Part shown: positions 35,675 to 44,127 of the stretch, piece by piece
Position numbering within the stretch: the stretch's first letter is position 1
How the letters are laid out: each line of letters begins with the position of its first letter
Assembly: GCA_900467745.1 (NCBI GenBank)
Contig: UBQW01000016.1
Location: 62,001-126,000, forward strand
DNA: 64,000 nt
Origin: Hyphomicrobiales bacterium
Lineage (GTDB): Bacteria; Pseudomonadota; Alphaproteobacteria; Rhizobiales; Rhizobiaceae
Reading direction: 5' to 3'
Position numbers and translations under genes: made by a program
Notes under the pieces: model-generated
Database searches by the model: none
What the model was told of the DNA's origin: nothing
What the model saw: only the letters and a program-made list of their open reading frames with translations

Positions 35675-36645
35675 AAACCCCCTTGCTCAGCATCGATAAC
35701 CTTGGCGTTTCTTATCGCGCCGGCGGTCAATCTACTCACGTCCTTGATGGCGTTGACCTTGAAATCGGTTACGGGCAGTCAGTCGGCCTTGTCGGTGAAA
35801 GTGGTAGCGGAAAATCGACGATTGCGTTCGCCATTCTCGGACTGCTTGCCGAAAATGCGGAGGTTTCGGCCGACCGGGTCACCTTCGACGGGCTTGAACA
35901 GAGGCTTGGCACCGCCGACATCGCCCGATTGCGCGGCGCCGATGTTGCGATGATTTTCCAGGATCCGATGACGGCCTTGAACCCGATGTTCACCATCGGT
36001 ACGCAACTCGTCGACGTCCAGCGGCGACGCTTCCCGAGAGAAGATCGACAAGCACTTTGGGCACGCGCTGAAGCCATGCTCACTGACGTTGGTGTGCAGG
36101 ATGCAGCACAGCGGATGAAGCGCTACCCACATGAATTTTCGGGCGGCATGCGCCAGCGCGTGGTGATTGCCATGGCACTGCTTGTCGAGCCCAAGCTCCT
36201 GATCGCCGACGAACCGACCACTGCTCTCGATGCCACTGTGGAGGCGCAGGTGGTCGAGATGCTGCACCGCCTTCGTCGACGCACCTCAGCCTCAATGTTG
36301 GTTGTCAGCCATAGCCTCGGTCTGATCGCAGAACTTTGCAACAGCGTCGTGGTCATGTATGCGGGCACGGTTGTCGAAAGCGGGCCGGTCGACAGGGTGC
36401 TGCGTCAGCCTCGTCATCCCTACACCCGGGCACTGCTTGCCTGCGAGATCGATCCTTATGTCCCCTTTGATCCTTCAAAGGATCTTGCGACAATTGCCGG
36501 CAGCGTGCCCGACCTTTCCCATCGTCCCCCGGGCTGCATCTTTGCCGCGCGCTGTGCGAGCCGCCATGAGCTTTGTCTTGGGAAGCCTCGCACGAAACGT
36601 GCGGAGGGTGGTCACGCCTATCGGTGCTGGCTGGAGGCGGCATGA
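35671..36645 (+). CDS. Peptide/nickel-type ABC ATP-binding protein (DppD type), system 1
   Basis: A 324-aa ATPase. Walker A GESGSGKST near 48, Q-loop 'AMIFQDPMTALNPMFTIG', signature FSGGMRQRVVIAMAL, Walker B LLIADEPTTALD and H-loop VVSHSLGLIAEL. The C-terminal oligopeptide-family extension contains the cysteine-rich end 'PPGCIFAARCASRHELC'. The TTG at 35671 overlaps the permease stop and has GGAGGG six bases upstream. It ends in an ATGA overlap with the second ATPase. Confidence 0.92.
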   Translation: MKTPLLSIDNLGVSYRAGGQSTHVLDGVDLEIGYGQSVGLVGESGSGKSTIAFAILGLLAENAEVSADRVTFDGLEQRLGTADIARLRGADVAMIFQDPMTALNPMFTIGTQLVDVQRRRFPREDRQALWARAEAMLTDVGVQDAAQRMKRYPHEFSGGMRQRVVIAMALLVEPKLLIADEPTTALDATVEAQVVEMLHRLRRRTSASMLVVSHSLGLIAELCNSVVVMYAGTVVESGPVDRVLRQPRHPYTRALLACEIDPYVPFDPSKDLATIAGSVPDLSHRPPGCIFAARCASRHELCLGKPRTKRAEGGHAYRCWLEAA

Positions 36646-37610
36646 TGAATGTCCTGACCTTGAAGCATGCCACGATCCGCTACGGCAGGCTGACGGCAGT
36701 TGACGGCGTATCGCTGGAACTGCGCAAGGGAGAAACACTGGGCCTCGTTGGCGAAAGCGGCTGCGGCAAGTCCTCGCTTGCACGTGCGATTGCAGGGTTG
36801 CAACCGCTCGCGGGCGGTTCGCTGTGCGTCGAAGACGGCTTGCGAGCGGACGACACCGGTCAACGTCCCGTGGACCGACGAAGCAAGATCCAGCTGCTTT
36901 TCCAGGATCCGGGTGCTTCGTTGTCACCTCGAATGACAGTGCAATCGCTTCTGGCGGAGCCGTTGAAGATCCGCCGTCGACATAACCCGCAAAATTGGGA
37001 AAGGATCGTGACGCTTGCGCGCAGCATCGGCCTTGGCGATCAGCTTCTTGAGCGCTACCCCCACCAACTGAGTGGCGGGCAAGCCCGCCGCGTGGCGCTG
37101 GTTAGAGCGCTTGCCACCGAGCCCTCGACCATCGTTGCCGATGAACCAACTGCTGGTCTAGACATCTCGGTGCAAGGAGATCTCCTGAACCTGTTGCGCG
37201 CTCTGCGCGGCCCTCTTGGGCTCAGCTACTTGCTGATCTCTCACAATCTGAACGTCGTGGGACGCGTCACCGATCGTGTGGCCGTCATGTATCTCGGTCA
37301 GATTGTCGAAACCGGGCCGACTGCCGAGCTCTTTAACGCTCCCGCTCATCCTTATACGCAGGCCCTGTTTTCGGCCAACCTCACACTTGATAGCGCCCGT
37401 CGTCGCGAACGCAGGTTGCTGAAGGGCGAAGTGCCAAGCGCCAGCAATCCGCCTTCTGGCTGCCGTTTTCACAAGCGCTGTCCGGTAGCGCAAGCGGTCT
37501 GTGCGAGTCAGATCCCCCGCCTTAGACCAGGTCAGAACGATCGCAGCGTGGCATGCCATTTTCCGCTTGCCATTGCCTCAGCCAACTCCTCTCAGGCAAT
37601 TTCGGGGTAG
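36642..37610 (+). CDS. Peptide/nickel-type ABC ATP-binding protein (DppF type), system 1
   Basis: A 322-aa second ATPase: Walker A GESGCGKSS near 42, Q-loop 'LLFQDPGASLSPRMTVQ', signature LSGGQARRVALVRAL, Walker B TIVADEPTAGLDIS, H-loop LISHNLNVV, and the C-terminal 'PPSGCRFHKRCPVAQAVC' extension. The signature carries 'GGQARR' rather than 'GGQRQR'. It completes the operon. Its last 19 bases overlap, in antisense, the end of the convergent PhnD-like gene. Confidence 0.92.
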   Translation: MMNVLTLKHATIRYGRLTAVDGVSLELRKGETLGLVGESGCGKSSLARAIAGLQPLAGGSLCVEDGLRADDTGQRPVDRRSKIQLLFQDPGASLSPRMTVQSLLAEPLKIRRRHNPQNWERIVTLARSIGLGDQLLERYPHQLSGGQARRVALVRALATEPSTIVADEPTAGLDISVQGDLLNLLRALRGPLGLSYLLISHNLNVVGRVTDRVAVMYLGQIVETGPTAELFNAPAHPYTQALFSANLTLDSARRRERRLLKGEVPSASNPPSGCRFHKRCPVAQAVCASQIPRLRPGQNDRSVACHFPLAIASANSSQAISG

Positions 37611-38398
37611 CCATGCCGAGCAGCCTCGCGATCAAGACCAGCCAAGGCCTCGTAGTCGGCATCGTCGAGCAAAGCGATGTCGCGAAGCGACAGCGTGTCG
37701 GTGACATCGGCAAGATCGGGATCCGAGATCGTTTCGGCCAAGGCCTGACGAAGAATACCAAGATTGCTCAACGGGTTCGAAGCCGTGGTGATAAACGGCA
37801 GTCCGGGCCCTTTGGCTGTTTCGGCCAAAACCCGAACGCCTGCGACCCGGTCGGGCGAAAAGCGCAATGTGTTGCCGAAAGTGACACAATCGATCGATGC
37901 GACGTCCGCAGTGCCGTGCGTCACCGCATCGATGCTCGCCAGATGCCCTCCCGTCTCGATCACCGACGAGAAGAAGCGTCCATTGATCGCGTGAGGTGCG
38001 ACAAGGTGGCGGAAAAGATTGTAGCCCGAATTGCTGCCGGGTTCATTTATTGCGGCACGCTTGCCGCGCAGGTCCGCGATCGTTTCGAATGGCGAGTTGG
38101 CGTTGACGACGATGAAGCTACATTTCAAGGGTCCATCACAACCAGGCAGCCCGTAGACCGGCGTTGCCACCAGGCGCACCTGCCCGCGCAGCTTGCGGAC
38201 GTAGGGATAGCCACAGGTCTGGGCAAAAAGCAGATCAGATCGAAGCCACGCCTCGTCATAACGGATGGCCTCGTCCAGCGCCTGTGGAGCTTGCAGGCCA
38301 AGCGAGCGGATGCGCGTGCCCAGAGCCTGCCAGAACAGGCTTGTCGCCTGTGCGATCGGTGCGGGGCTGGCATACATGGCAAGGCTGGCAATGGACAT
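37592..38398 (-). CDS. PhnD-like phosphate/phosphonate-binding fold protein without signal peptide
   Basis: A 268-aa protein of the PhnD-type periplasmic-binding fold ('VYGLPGCDGPLKCSFIVVNANSPFETIADLRGKRAAINEPGSNSGYNLFRHLV' region). There is no signal peptide: the first residues (SIASLAMYASPAPIAQA) already look like the first strand of the fold. It could be a cytoplasmic sensor or binding protein rather than a transporter component. The ATG has TGGAGC seven bases upstream. It is divergent from the flavoprotein-ferredoxin pair with 85 bases between starts, and overlaps the convergent ATPase by 19 bases. The ligand is unknown. Confidence 0.75.
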   Translation of the reverse strand: MSIASLAMYASPAPIAQATSLFWQALGTRIRSLGLQAPQALDEAIRYDEAWLRSDLLFAQTCGYPYVRKLRGQVRLVATPVYGLPGCDGPLKCSFIVVNANSPFETIADLRGKRAAINEPGSNSGYNLFRHLVAPHAINGRFFSSVIETGGHLASIDAVTHGTADVASIDCVTFGNTLRFSPDRVAGVRVLAETAKGPGLPFITTASNPLSNLGILRQALAETISDPDLADVTDTLSLRDIALLDDADYEALAGLDREAARHGYPEIA

Positions 38399-38483
38399 GT
38401 CGGATGCTCCAGAAAATCGATCAAAATTCTATGCACCTCTTCTTTCCCGACCTCAATGTGGTTTCGTCCAGCAAAGGATATCG

Positions 38484-40064
38484 ATGATGGTCCCGGCACA
38501 TACTGAAATGACATGCGATGTCCTTATTGTCGGCGGTGGTCCTGCCGGATGCTGGGCTGCGATCGAGGCGACGGCAAGTGGAGCCAAGGTCGTGCTCGTC
38601 GACAAGGGCTATTGTGGCAGCTCCGGTGCCACGGCGGCTGCAGGAACGCAGATCTGGTATGTTCCTCCAGATGCCAGCGAGCGCGAGAGCGCCATGGCAA
38701 GCCGCGAGGCAATGGGTGGGTTTCTTTCCGAACGCGCATGGATGGCACCTGTTCTCGACCGCACCTATGAAAGCGTCAACAGGCTCGGGGACTGGGGTTA
38801 TCCCTTTCCCGTCGACGAGACCGGGAAGCAGCAGCGTATTTCGGTTCAGGGTCCCGAATACATGCGCCTGATGCGGCGCCGGGCAAAGAACGGTGGTGTG
38901 ACGATCCTCGACCACCACCCGGCGACGCGGCTGTTGATCGACGACGGCGCTGTCGTTGGCGCCTCCGGCCTTCGTCAGCAGGAGGGTGGTCTTTGGACCG
39001 TACGCGCCGGCGCTGTCGTACTTGCGGCGGGCGGTTGTGCCTTCAAGAGCGGAGCGCTCGGGTGCAATGTTTTGACAGGCGACGGTTACCTGATGGGCGC
39101 GGAAGCGGGTGCTGAGCTGTCAGGAATGGAGTTTTCGTCCGCCTATGCGATCTCGCCGGCCTTCGCGTCGATCACCAAGACCGCGCTTTATCGCTTTGCC
39201 AGTTTCTATCGGGCGGACCGGACACTTATCGAGGGCGCCGGTTCTGCGCGCGGCCGCTCGATCATAGCCCGAACACTTCTTAAGGAGCGCGTCTATGCGC
39301 GCCTCGACCTTGTCGACCAGGAGGAAACCAAGGAGGTCCTGCGGCGTGCGCAACCGAACTTCTTCGTACCCTTTGATCGCGGAGGCATCGATCCGTTCCG
39401 TGACTTCTTCGAGATCAGGCTTCGACTTGAAGGAACAGTGCGCGGTACAGGAGGACTGACACTAACCGGCCTTGACTGCGCTACGACGGTCCGTGGTCTT
39501 TATGCCGCGGGCGACAATGCGACACGAGAGCCGATTTGTGGCGGGTTCACGGGTGGGGGAAGCCACAACGCTGCATGGGCGATAGCGACCGGCTCATTCG
39601 CCGGCACCTCCGCAGCTATCCATGCGTTGCGCCAGCCCGCCACGTCCACCGGTCGACATGTCGCGCTTGCGCCGCAACACCACACGGCGATCGAACCAGC
39701 CGACATTATCAAGGCAGTACAGGCCGAGGTCTTCCCGCTCGATATCAACTACTTCCGCACGCATGCCGGCCTCACTGCCTCGCTGGAGACATTGGATCGA
39801 CTTTGGGAGGAGGTCTCACTTGCGCAGGCGGACGATAACGAGCGCGCTCTTTGCCTGCGCGAGGCGCAGGCGATGCTCGCCACGGCGCGCTTCATGTATC
39901 GGGCTGCCATTGCACGCACTGAGACCCGTGGCATGCATCGTCGGGACGATTTTCCAGGACAGGATACCACTCAACATCATCGGCTCATCGTGAGCGGCCT
40001 CGACCAGGTTGTCGTCAGACCGTCCGCAATCGATCCCGGCGTTTACAGCGAGGCTGCAGAATAA
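38484..40064 (+). CDS. FAD-dependent oxidoreductase, AprA / fumarate-reductase flavoprotein-like
   Basis: A 526-aa flavoprotein of the succinate dehydrogenase/fumarate reductase/adenylylsulfate-reductase alpha superfamily. The dinucleotide-binding motif is VLIVGGGPAGCWAA near residue 12, followed by 'LVDKGYCGSSGATAAAGTQ' (the SGA flavin loop). A second FAD-contact region is 'GLYAAGDNATREPICGGFTGGGSHNAAWAIATG'. With a ferredoxin encoded directly downstream (one-base overlap) the pair resembles AprA-AprB of APS reductase or similar electron-transfer pairs, though it is shorter than AprA (about 600 aa or more). The start at 38484 has AAAGGA upstream. Substrate unknown; context suggests organosulfur chemistry. 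Confidence 0.85.
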   Translation: MMVPAHTEMTCDVLIVGGGPAGCWAAIEATASGAKVVLVDKGYCGSSGATAAAGTQIWYVPPDASERESAMASREAMGGFLSERAWMAPVLDRTYESVNRLGDWGYPFPVDETGKQQRISVQGPEYMRLMRRRAKNGGVTILDHHPATRLLIDDGAVVGASGLRQQEGGLWTVRAGAVVLAAGGCAFKSGALGCNVLTGDGYLMGAEAGAELSGMEFSSAYAISPAFASITKTALYRFASFYRADRTLIEGAGSARGRSIIARTLLKERVYARLDLVDQEETKEVLRRAQPNFFVPFDRGGIDPFRDFFEIRLRLEGTVRGTGGLTLTGLDCATTVRGLYAAGDNATREPICGGFTGGGSHNAAWAIATGSFAGTSAAIHALRQPATSTGRHVALAPQHHTAIEPADIIKAVQAEVFPLDINYFRTHAGLTASLETLDRLWEEVSLAQADDNERALCLREAQAMLATARFMYRAAIARTETRGMHRRDDFPGQDTTQHHRLIVSGLDQVVVRPSAIDPGVYSEAAE

Positions 40065-40384
40065 TGATAGAGCTCCTTGACCAGGAAGCCTGCACGGATT
40101 GCAATTTGTGCGTCAAGGTCTGCCCGACGAACGTCTTTGAAGCTGTTGCGGACGGGCCGCCCGTCATTGCCCGGCAGGACCGATGCCAGACATGCTTCAT
40201 GTGCGAGCTATACTGTCCTGTCGACGCCCTCTATGTCGATCCCGACGCCGCGGTTGTTCACGGCCGGACGATAGAAGACGTTCGGCGAGATGGTCTGCTG
40301 GGAAGCTACCGAAAGGCGATTGGCTGGCACAAGGACACGCGTGATCGGCGTCACGTTGATGATCACTTTCGTTTGCCACAATGA
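40064..40384 (+). CDS. 2[4Fe-4S] ferredoxin, AprB-like partner
   Basis: A 106-aa ferredoxin with two complete cluster motifs: CTDCNLCVKVCP near residues 10-21 and CQTCFMCELYCP near 41-52. The remaining 50 residues form a polar tail ending in 'HKDTRDRRHVDDHF'. The start overlaps the flavoprotein stop by one base (TAATG), so the two are surely co-expressed. It would pass electrons to or from the flavoprotein FAD, as AprB does for AprA. Confidence 0.93.
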   Translation: MIELLDQEACTDCNLCVKVCPTNVFEAVADGPPVIARQDRCQTCFMCELYCPVDALYVDPDAAVVHGRTIEDVRRDGLLGSYRKAIGWHKDTRDRRHVDDHFRLPQ

Positions 40385-40494
40385 CGGCAAGAGGGTTGGA
40401 GCGATCGCCGACGGGCAAGTGCTACCATTGCCGGTTCGTTCTTCAAGCGACCGGATCACCTGACCGTCCTGCAAAGACCGCTCAATTCGGATGA
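40381..40494 (+). CDS. Possible coupled micro-ORF, 37 aa
   Basis: The ferredoxin stop forms an ATGA with a new start. The frame runs 37 codons and includes a CYHC pair near residues 14-17 within a basic peptide. The coupling is real in sequence, but the peptide has no family match and could be chance. Confidence 0.25.
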   Translation: MTARGLERSPTGKCYHCRFVLQATGSPDRPAKTAQFG

Positions 40495-40657
40495 CCCGGG
40501 TCCAGGTGCTTGCGAAGGCCCGAGCACTGGCATGTTCAATGATCGTCGCGATGCAGAGATGTTTCGGAACTGTCGCTCAAGGAAGCGCCCAACGGCAGCC
40601 AGTCTCGTCGAGAGGTGGCTACAGCCGCCATAGTACGACACCTCGAAGCCAGGCGGT

Positions 40658-41377
40658 CTATGATTGGCTTTGAGCGTAAATCTTGGCAATGTTGGGCCTG
40701 TCCAGCTCGGCGGCGACACGTCCAGATTCCATCAAGACAGCCCGATCGCACATGTGGGCGACAACGCCTGGGTCGTGACTGACGAGGGCCAGCGTCATGC
40801 GGTTCGTCGTCTTAAGCTCATTTAGCAAGTTCAGGATTTCCGCCTGGACCGATACATCGAGAGCAGAGGTCGGCTCGTCGAGCAACAGGAGTCTCGGCTC
40901 GAGCAGGAGCGCCCGAGCAATGGCTACCCTCTGGCGCTGCCCCCCTGAAAGCTGGTGCGGGTATCGGTCGGCTGCAGCCTGCGGAAGTCCCACTTGATTG
41001 AGAAGATCGCGCACACGCTGTGTCGCACCAGCAACGCGCCTGATGGCGAGCGGCTCCCCGAGAATGCGGGAGATCCGATGACGCGGATGCAACGAGGAGT
41101 AGGGATCCTGGAATACCATCTGAATATTGTCCCGCTGGGCGCCAGTAATTTTCTGGCCGGGCGTCAATGCATTGCCGAACACCGTGATGGAGCCCTGCCA
41201 GTTGGTGTTGAGGCCGGCCACGGCCCTCAGTATCGTTGTCTTGCGGCAGCCAGACGGGCCAATCAGGCCGAACGTCTCGCCCTCCGCGACTTCAAGGCTC
41301 GCGCCGCGAACGGCCGCATATCCCTTCCCGCGGTTTTGGAATGTTACTGACAGGTCGGCAATCGACAAGGCAATCAT
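40658..41377 (-). CDS. Peptide/nickel-type ABC ATP-binding protein (DppF type), system 2, altered Walker A
   Basis: A 239-aa ATPase with Q-loop 'MVFQDPYSSLHPRHRI', signature LSGGQRQRVAIARAL, Walker B LLLLDEPTSALDVS and H-loop LVSHDPGVVAHM. The Walker A reads GPSGCRKTT instead of GxxGxGKTT: the invariant Gly before the lysine is an Arg (codon CGC for GGC). It also lacks the usual C-terminal oligopeptide extension. It may be impaired, or the base may be a sequencing error. The ATG at 41377 overlaps the preceding ATPase stop (ATGA). It ends the minus-strand operon running from 48035. Confidence 0.9.
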   Translation of the reverse strand: MIALSIADLSVTFQNRGKGYAAVRGASLEVAEGETFGLIGPSGCRKTTILRAVAGLNTNWQGSITVFGNALTPGQKITGAQRDNIQMVFQDPYSSLHPRHRISRILGEPLAIRRVAGATQRVRDLLNQVGLPQAAADRYPHQLSGGQRQRVAIARALLLEPRLLLLDEPTSALDVSVQAEILNLLNELKTTNRMTLALVSHDPGVVAHMCDRAVLMESGRVAAELDRPNIAKIYAQSQS

Positions 41378-42198
41378 TCGTCGCCTCCGTAGACCGGCAG
41401 GCGCGTCTGGTAGGACTCGGCGCTCGGGCGGGCTGCCCAAAGAGCGCGGGTATAGCCAGAGCGGGCGCTTGCAAGATCGACCGACGCCATCTCCTCCTCG
41501 ATCACGCCGCGCCGCATCACGATTACGCGGTCTGCATACCGGGAGACCTGTTGCAGATCGTGACTGATCAATAGCAAGCCCATGCCAAACTCTTCGCTTA
41601 ACTTTCTCAATAGCGTCAGGATCTGGTCCTGCAGCTCCTTGTCCAACGCCGAGGTTGGTTCGTCAGCAATCAGCAGCTTTGGCCTGTTGGCCAGCATCGC
41701 GGCGATCATTACACGTTGTCCCATCCCGCCCGATAGGGTCGCCGGATAGCTGGAGCAGATGCGCTTCGGATCGGATAGTCCGACCTTGTCGAGCATATCG
41801 AGTGCTTTGTCACGTCGTTCGGCAGAAGACAGATTTGCGTGCAGGAGAAGCGTTTCCTCTACTTGCCGGCCAATCCTGTGTGCCGGGTTCAAGGAATACT
41901 TCGGATCCTGAAGGATCAGGCCCATTTTGTTGCCACGCAGTCGGTTCCATTCCTTACTGGAAAGCGTCAGCAGGTCGCGCCCCTCGAAGCCAAGTCGCCT
42001 GGCAGCCACGCGCGCATTTGCGGGCAAAAGTCCCATGATTGCGCGACCCGTCATCGACTTCCCCGAGCCAGATTCGCCAACCAGGGCAACGATTTCGCGT
42101 CCGACGGTAAACGTGATGTCGTTGACGACTTGCGACATTCCCTTCGCCGACGGGAACGCGATCGAGAGGCCATCAACATGAAGCAACGGTTCAGTCAT
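41374..42198 (-). CDS. Peptide/nickel-type ABC ATP-binding protein (DppD type), system 2
   Basis: A 274-aa ATPase with Walker A GESGSGKSM, Q-loop 'LILQDPKYSLNPAHRIG', signature LSGGMGQRVMIAAML, Walker B LLIADEPTSALDK and H-loop LISHDLQQVSRYADR. Walker A is intact, in contrast to its partner at 40658. The ATG at 42198 overlaps the end of the permease gene. It ends shortly after the ATPase core, without the usual long extension. Confidence 0.92.
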   Translation of the reverse strand: MTEPLLHVDGLSIAFPSAKGMSQVVNDITFTVGREIVALVGESGSGKSMTGRAIMGLLPANARVAARRLGFEGRDLLTLSSKEWNRLRGNKMGLILQDPKYSLNPAHRIGRQVEETLLLHANLSSAERRDKALDMLDKVGLSDPKRICSSYPATLSGGMGQRVMIAAMLANRPKLLIADEPTSALDKELQDQILTLLRKLSEEFGMGLLLISHDLQQVSRYADRVIVMRRGVIEEEMASVDLASARSGYTRALWAARPSAESYQTRLPVYGGDE

Positions 42199-43048
42199 GA
42201 CGCGGATCCAGTACGTCGCGCAGGCCATCAGCCAGCAGATTGAAGGCAAAGGAGGTGATCAGGATGGCAAACCCCGGCACGGCTGCTACCCACCACTGGT
42301 CGAAAATTACCTGTGTGCCTTCAGAAACCATGGATCCCCACTCGGCCGTTGGTGGACGTACTCCGAGACCGAGGAACCCGAGACCCGCGGCCGCAAGGAT
42401 AATGCCCGAGAGATCGAGGGCCAGGCGGATGATTGCCGAGGGCAGGACCAGTGGCAGTACATGGCCCCAGAGCAACCGAACGCCGGAAATGCCGACCATC
42501 TCGGCTGCTGCCAGGTAATCGCTACGTCCAAGTGCGCTCGTTTCCACGCGCGCCTGCCGGGCATAAGCGGGCCAGCTGGTCAAAGCCAAAGCCAGAGCAC
42601 CGTTGATCAACCCAGGTCCCATGATCGCGACGAATGCAAAGGCCAACAGCAACCGGGGGAAGGACATCACGATATCCGTTATTCGCATCAAAATGCGTTC
42701 GACAACGCCACCGAAGTAGCCGGCAAGTATGCCGACGACAATACCGAGCGGCGCCATCAGCGCCACGACCACGAAGACCAGCAAAAGCGTTGGCCGCGTG
42801 CCGTAGATGATGCGCGAAAGAATGTCGCGACCGAAGCCGTCGGTTCCAAACCAGTGGGTGGCATCGGGCGGCATCAAGCGGGAGGCCACCTGCTGGAAAT
42901 CAGGATCATAAGGTGCAATCAACGGAGCAAAGACGGCAAGGAAGAGGACGAAGAGGATGAGCGTGCCACCGGCAGTCGCTGCCGGTGAACGTAACGCGCG
43001 TCTCATCAATGGCGCGTCATCCAGCGACGCGTGGAAGGAGAAGGTCAT
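42191..43048 (-). CDS. Peptide/nickel-type ABC permease (DppC type), system 2
   Basis: A 285-aa permease with 'THWFGTDGFGRDILSRIIYGTRPTLLLVF' and coupling loop AAAEMVGISGVRLLWGHVLP, both DppC-type. The start overlaps the DppB stop (ATG at 43048 within the last codons), indicating coupling. Confidence 0.93.
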   Translation of the reverse strand: MTFSFHASLDDAPLMRRALRSPAATAGGTLILFVLFLAVFAPLIAPYDPDFQQVASRLMPPDATHWFGTDGFGRDILSRIIYGTRPTLLLVFVVVALMAPLGIVVGILAGYFGGVVERILMRITDIVMSFPRLLLAFAFVAIMGPGLINGALALALTSWPAYARQARVETSALGRSDYLAAAEMVGISGVRLLWGHVLPLVLPSAIIRLALDLSGIILAAAGLGFLGLGVRPPTAEWGSMVSEGTQVIFDQWWVAAVPGFAILITSFAFNLLADGLRDVLDPRHD

Positions 43049-44049
43049 CTTGTCTTACGTGCTCCAAGCCAAGTCACGCCAATGTCGGTCAGAGCGTTGA
43101 GGAGCACGAAGGCGGCGCCCACAACCAGCGTCGCGCCTAGGATCGCGGGCATGTCGCCGGCAAACATGGCCGTGGTCAGATATCGTCCGATGCCGGGCCA
43201 CGCAAAAACGGTCTCGGTCAGTACCGCGCCTTCCAACAGGCTTGCATAGGAAAGGGCGACAACAGTCAGTATCGTCCCGGAGAGGTTGGGCAGGACATGA
43301 ACGAATACGACACGCCAAAGCCCCGCCCCCTTCGCGCGCGCGGTCGTGACATATTCCTGGCCAAGCTCGGTGATGATCGAAGCGCGCGTCAAACGCGAGA
43401 TCGCCGCAATTGAATGGAGCGCCAGCACGGCTGCAGGCAGTGCGAGGTGTGCGATAGCATCGACAAATGCGCCCGCCTTACCGGAAATCAAGGTGTCGAC
43501 CAAAGCGAACCCTGTGACCGGTTTGACGGTGTACTGGAAAACGACATCCGCCCTGCCCGGTCCCGGCGCCCAATGCAGCCGGGCATAAAAAAGGAGCAGC
43601 ATCAGGAGGCCGAGCCAGAAGATGGGCACCGAATATCCAACCAGGGAGACAAGACGACATAGGCTGTCGATCCAGGTTCCCCGTCGCATCGCTGCAGCGA
43701 TCCCGAGCGCCAGACCAAGGCCAGCGCCAATCAATATCGCGACTGTCGCAAGTTCGACCGTTGCGGGAAACGTGCGGGCGATGTCCTTGGCGACGGGCTG
43801 CCCCGTCGAAATGGACTGGCCGAGATTGCCCGACAAGGCCGTACCAAGATAGTGGAGGAACTGTATCGGAAGCGACTGATCGAGCCCCAGCTCCTGGCGT
43901 GCCTGCTGGTAGGTCGACTGACTGGCATGATCACCCACGAGCTGCAGTGCCGGATCGATCGGCGATAATCGGGTCATGGCAAATGTCACCAGTGCCAGTC
44001 CCAGCAATGTGAGGGCAACGGACCATGCCCATCTCACGAGTGACACCAT
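43045..44049 (-). CDS. Peptide/nickel-type ABC permease (DppB type), system 2
   Basis: A 334-aa permease with an N-terminal helix, 'MTRLSPIDPALQLVGDHASQSTYQQARQELGLDQSLPIQF' loop and coupling loop TTARAKGAGLWRVVFVHVLP. The frame is open back to a GTG at 44127, but that stretch would translate a long stem-loop (44055-44090). The ATG at 44049, just beyond the hairpin, is therefore the better start. About six membrane spans. Confidence 0.92.
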   Translation of the reverse strand: MVSLVRWAWSVALTLLGLALVTFAMTRLSPIDPALQLVGDHASQSTYQQARQELGLDQSLPIQFLHYLGTALSGNLGQSISTGQPVAKDIARTFPATVELATVAILIGAGLGLALGIAAAMRRGTWIDSLCRLVSLVGYSVPIFWLGLLMLLLFYARLHWAPGPGRADVVFQYTVKPVTGFALVDTLISGKAGAFVDAIAHLALPAAVLALHSIAAISRLTRASIITELGQEYVTTARAKGAGLWRVVFVHVLPNLSGTILTVVALSYASLLEGAVLTETVFAWPGIGRYLTTAMFAGDMPAILGATLVVGAAFVLLNALTDIGVTWLGARKTR

Positions 44050-44054
44050 CAAAG

Positions 44055-44090
44055 ACAACTCCCGCCAGCCTTGTCGCTGACGGGAGTTGT
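44055..44090 (-). terminator. Stem-loop between binding protein and permease, system 2
   Basis: Arms of 15 bases (ACAACTCCCG... and ...CGGGAGTTGT) with one mismatch/G-U and a six-base loop. It lies just after the binding-protein stop and before the permease ATG at 44049. It likely protects the binding-protein message or partly stops transcription, as with the stem-loops after metQ. Confidence 0.65.
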
Positions 44091-44127
44091 CGGTGTCGAT
44101 AGGTGCTTTGATTGCCGTTTGCGGCAC

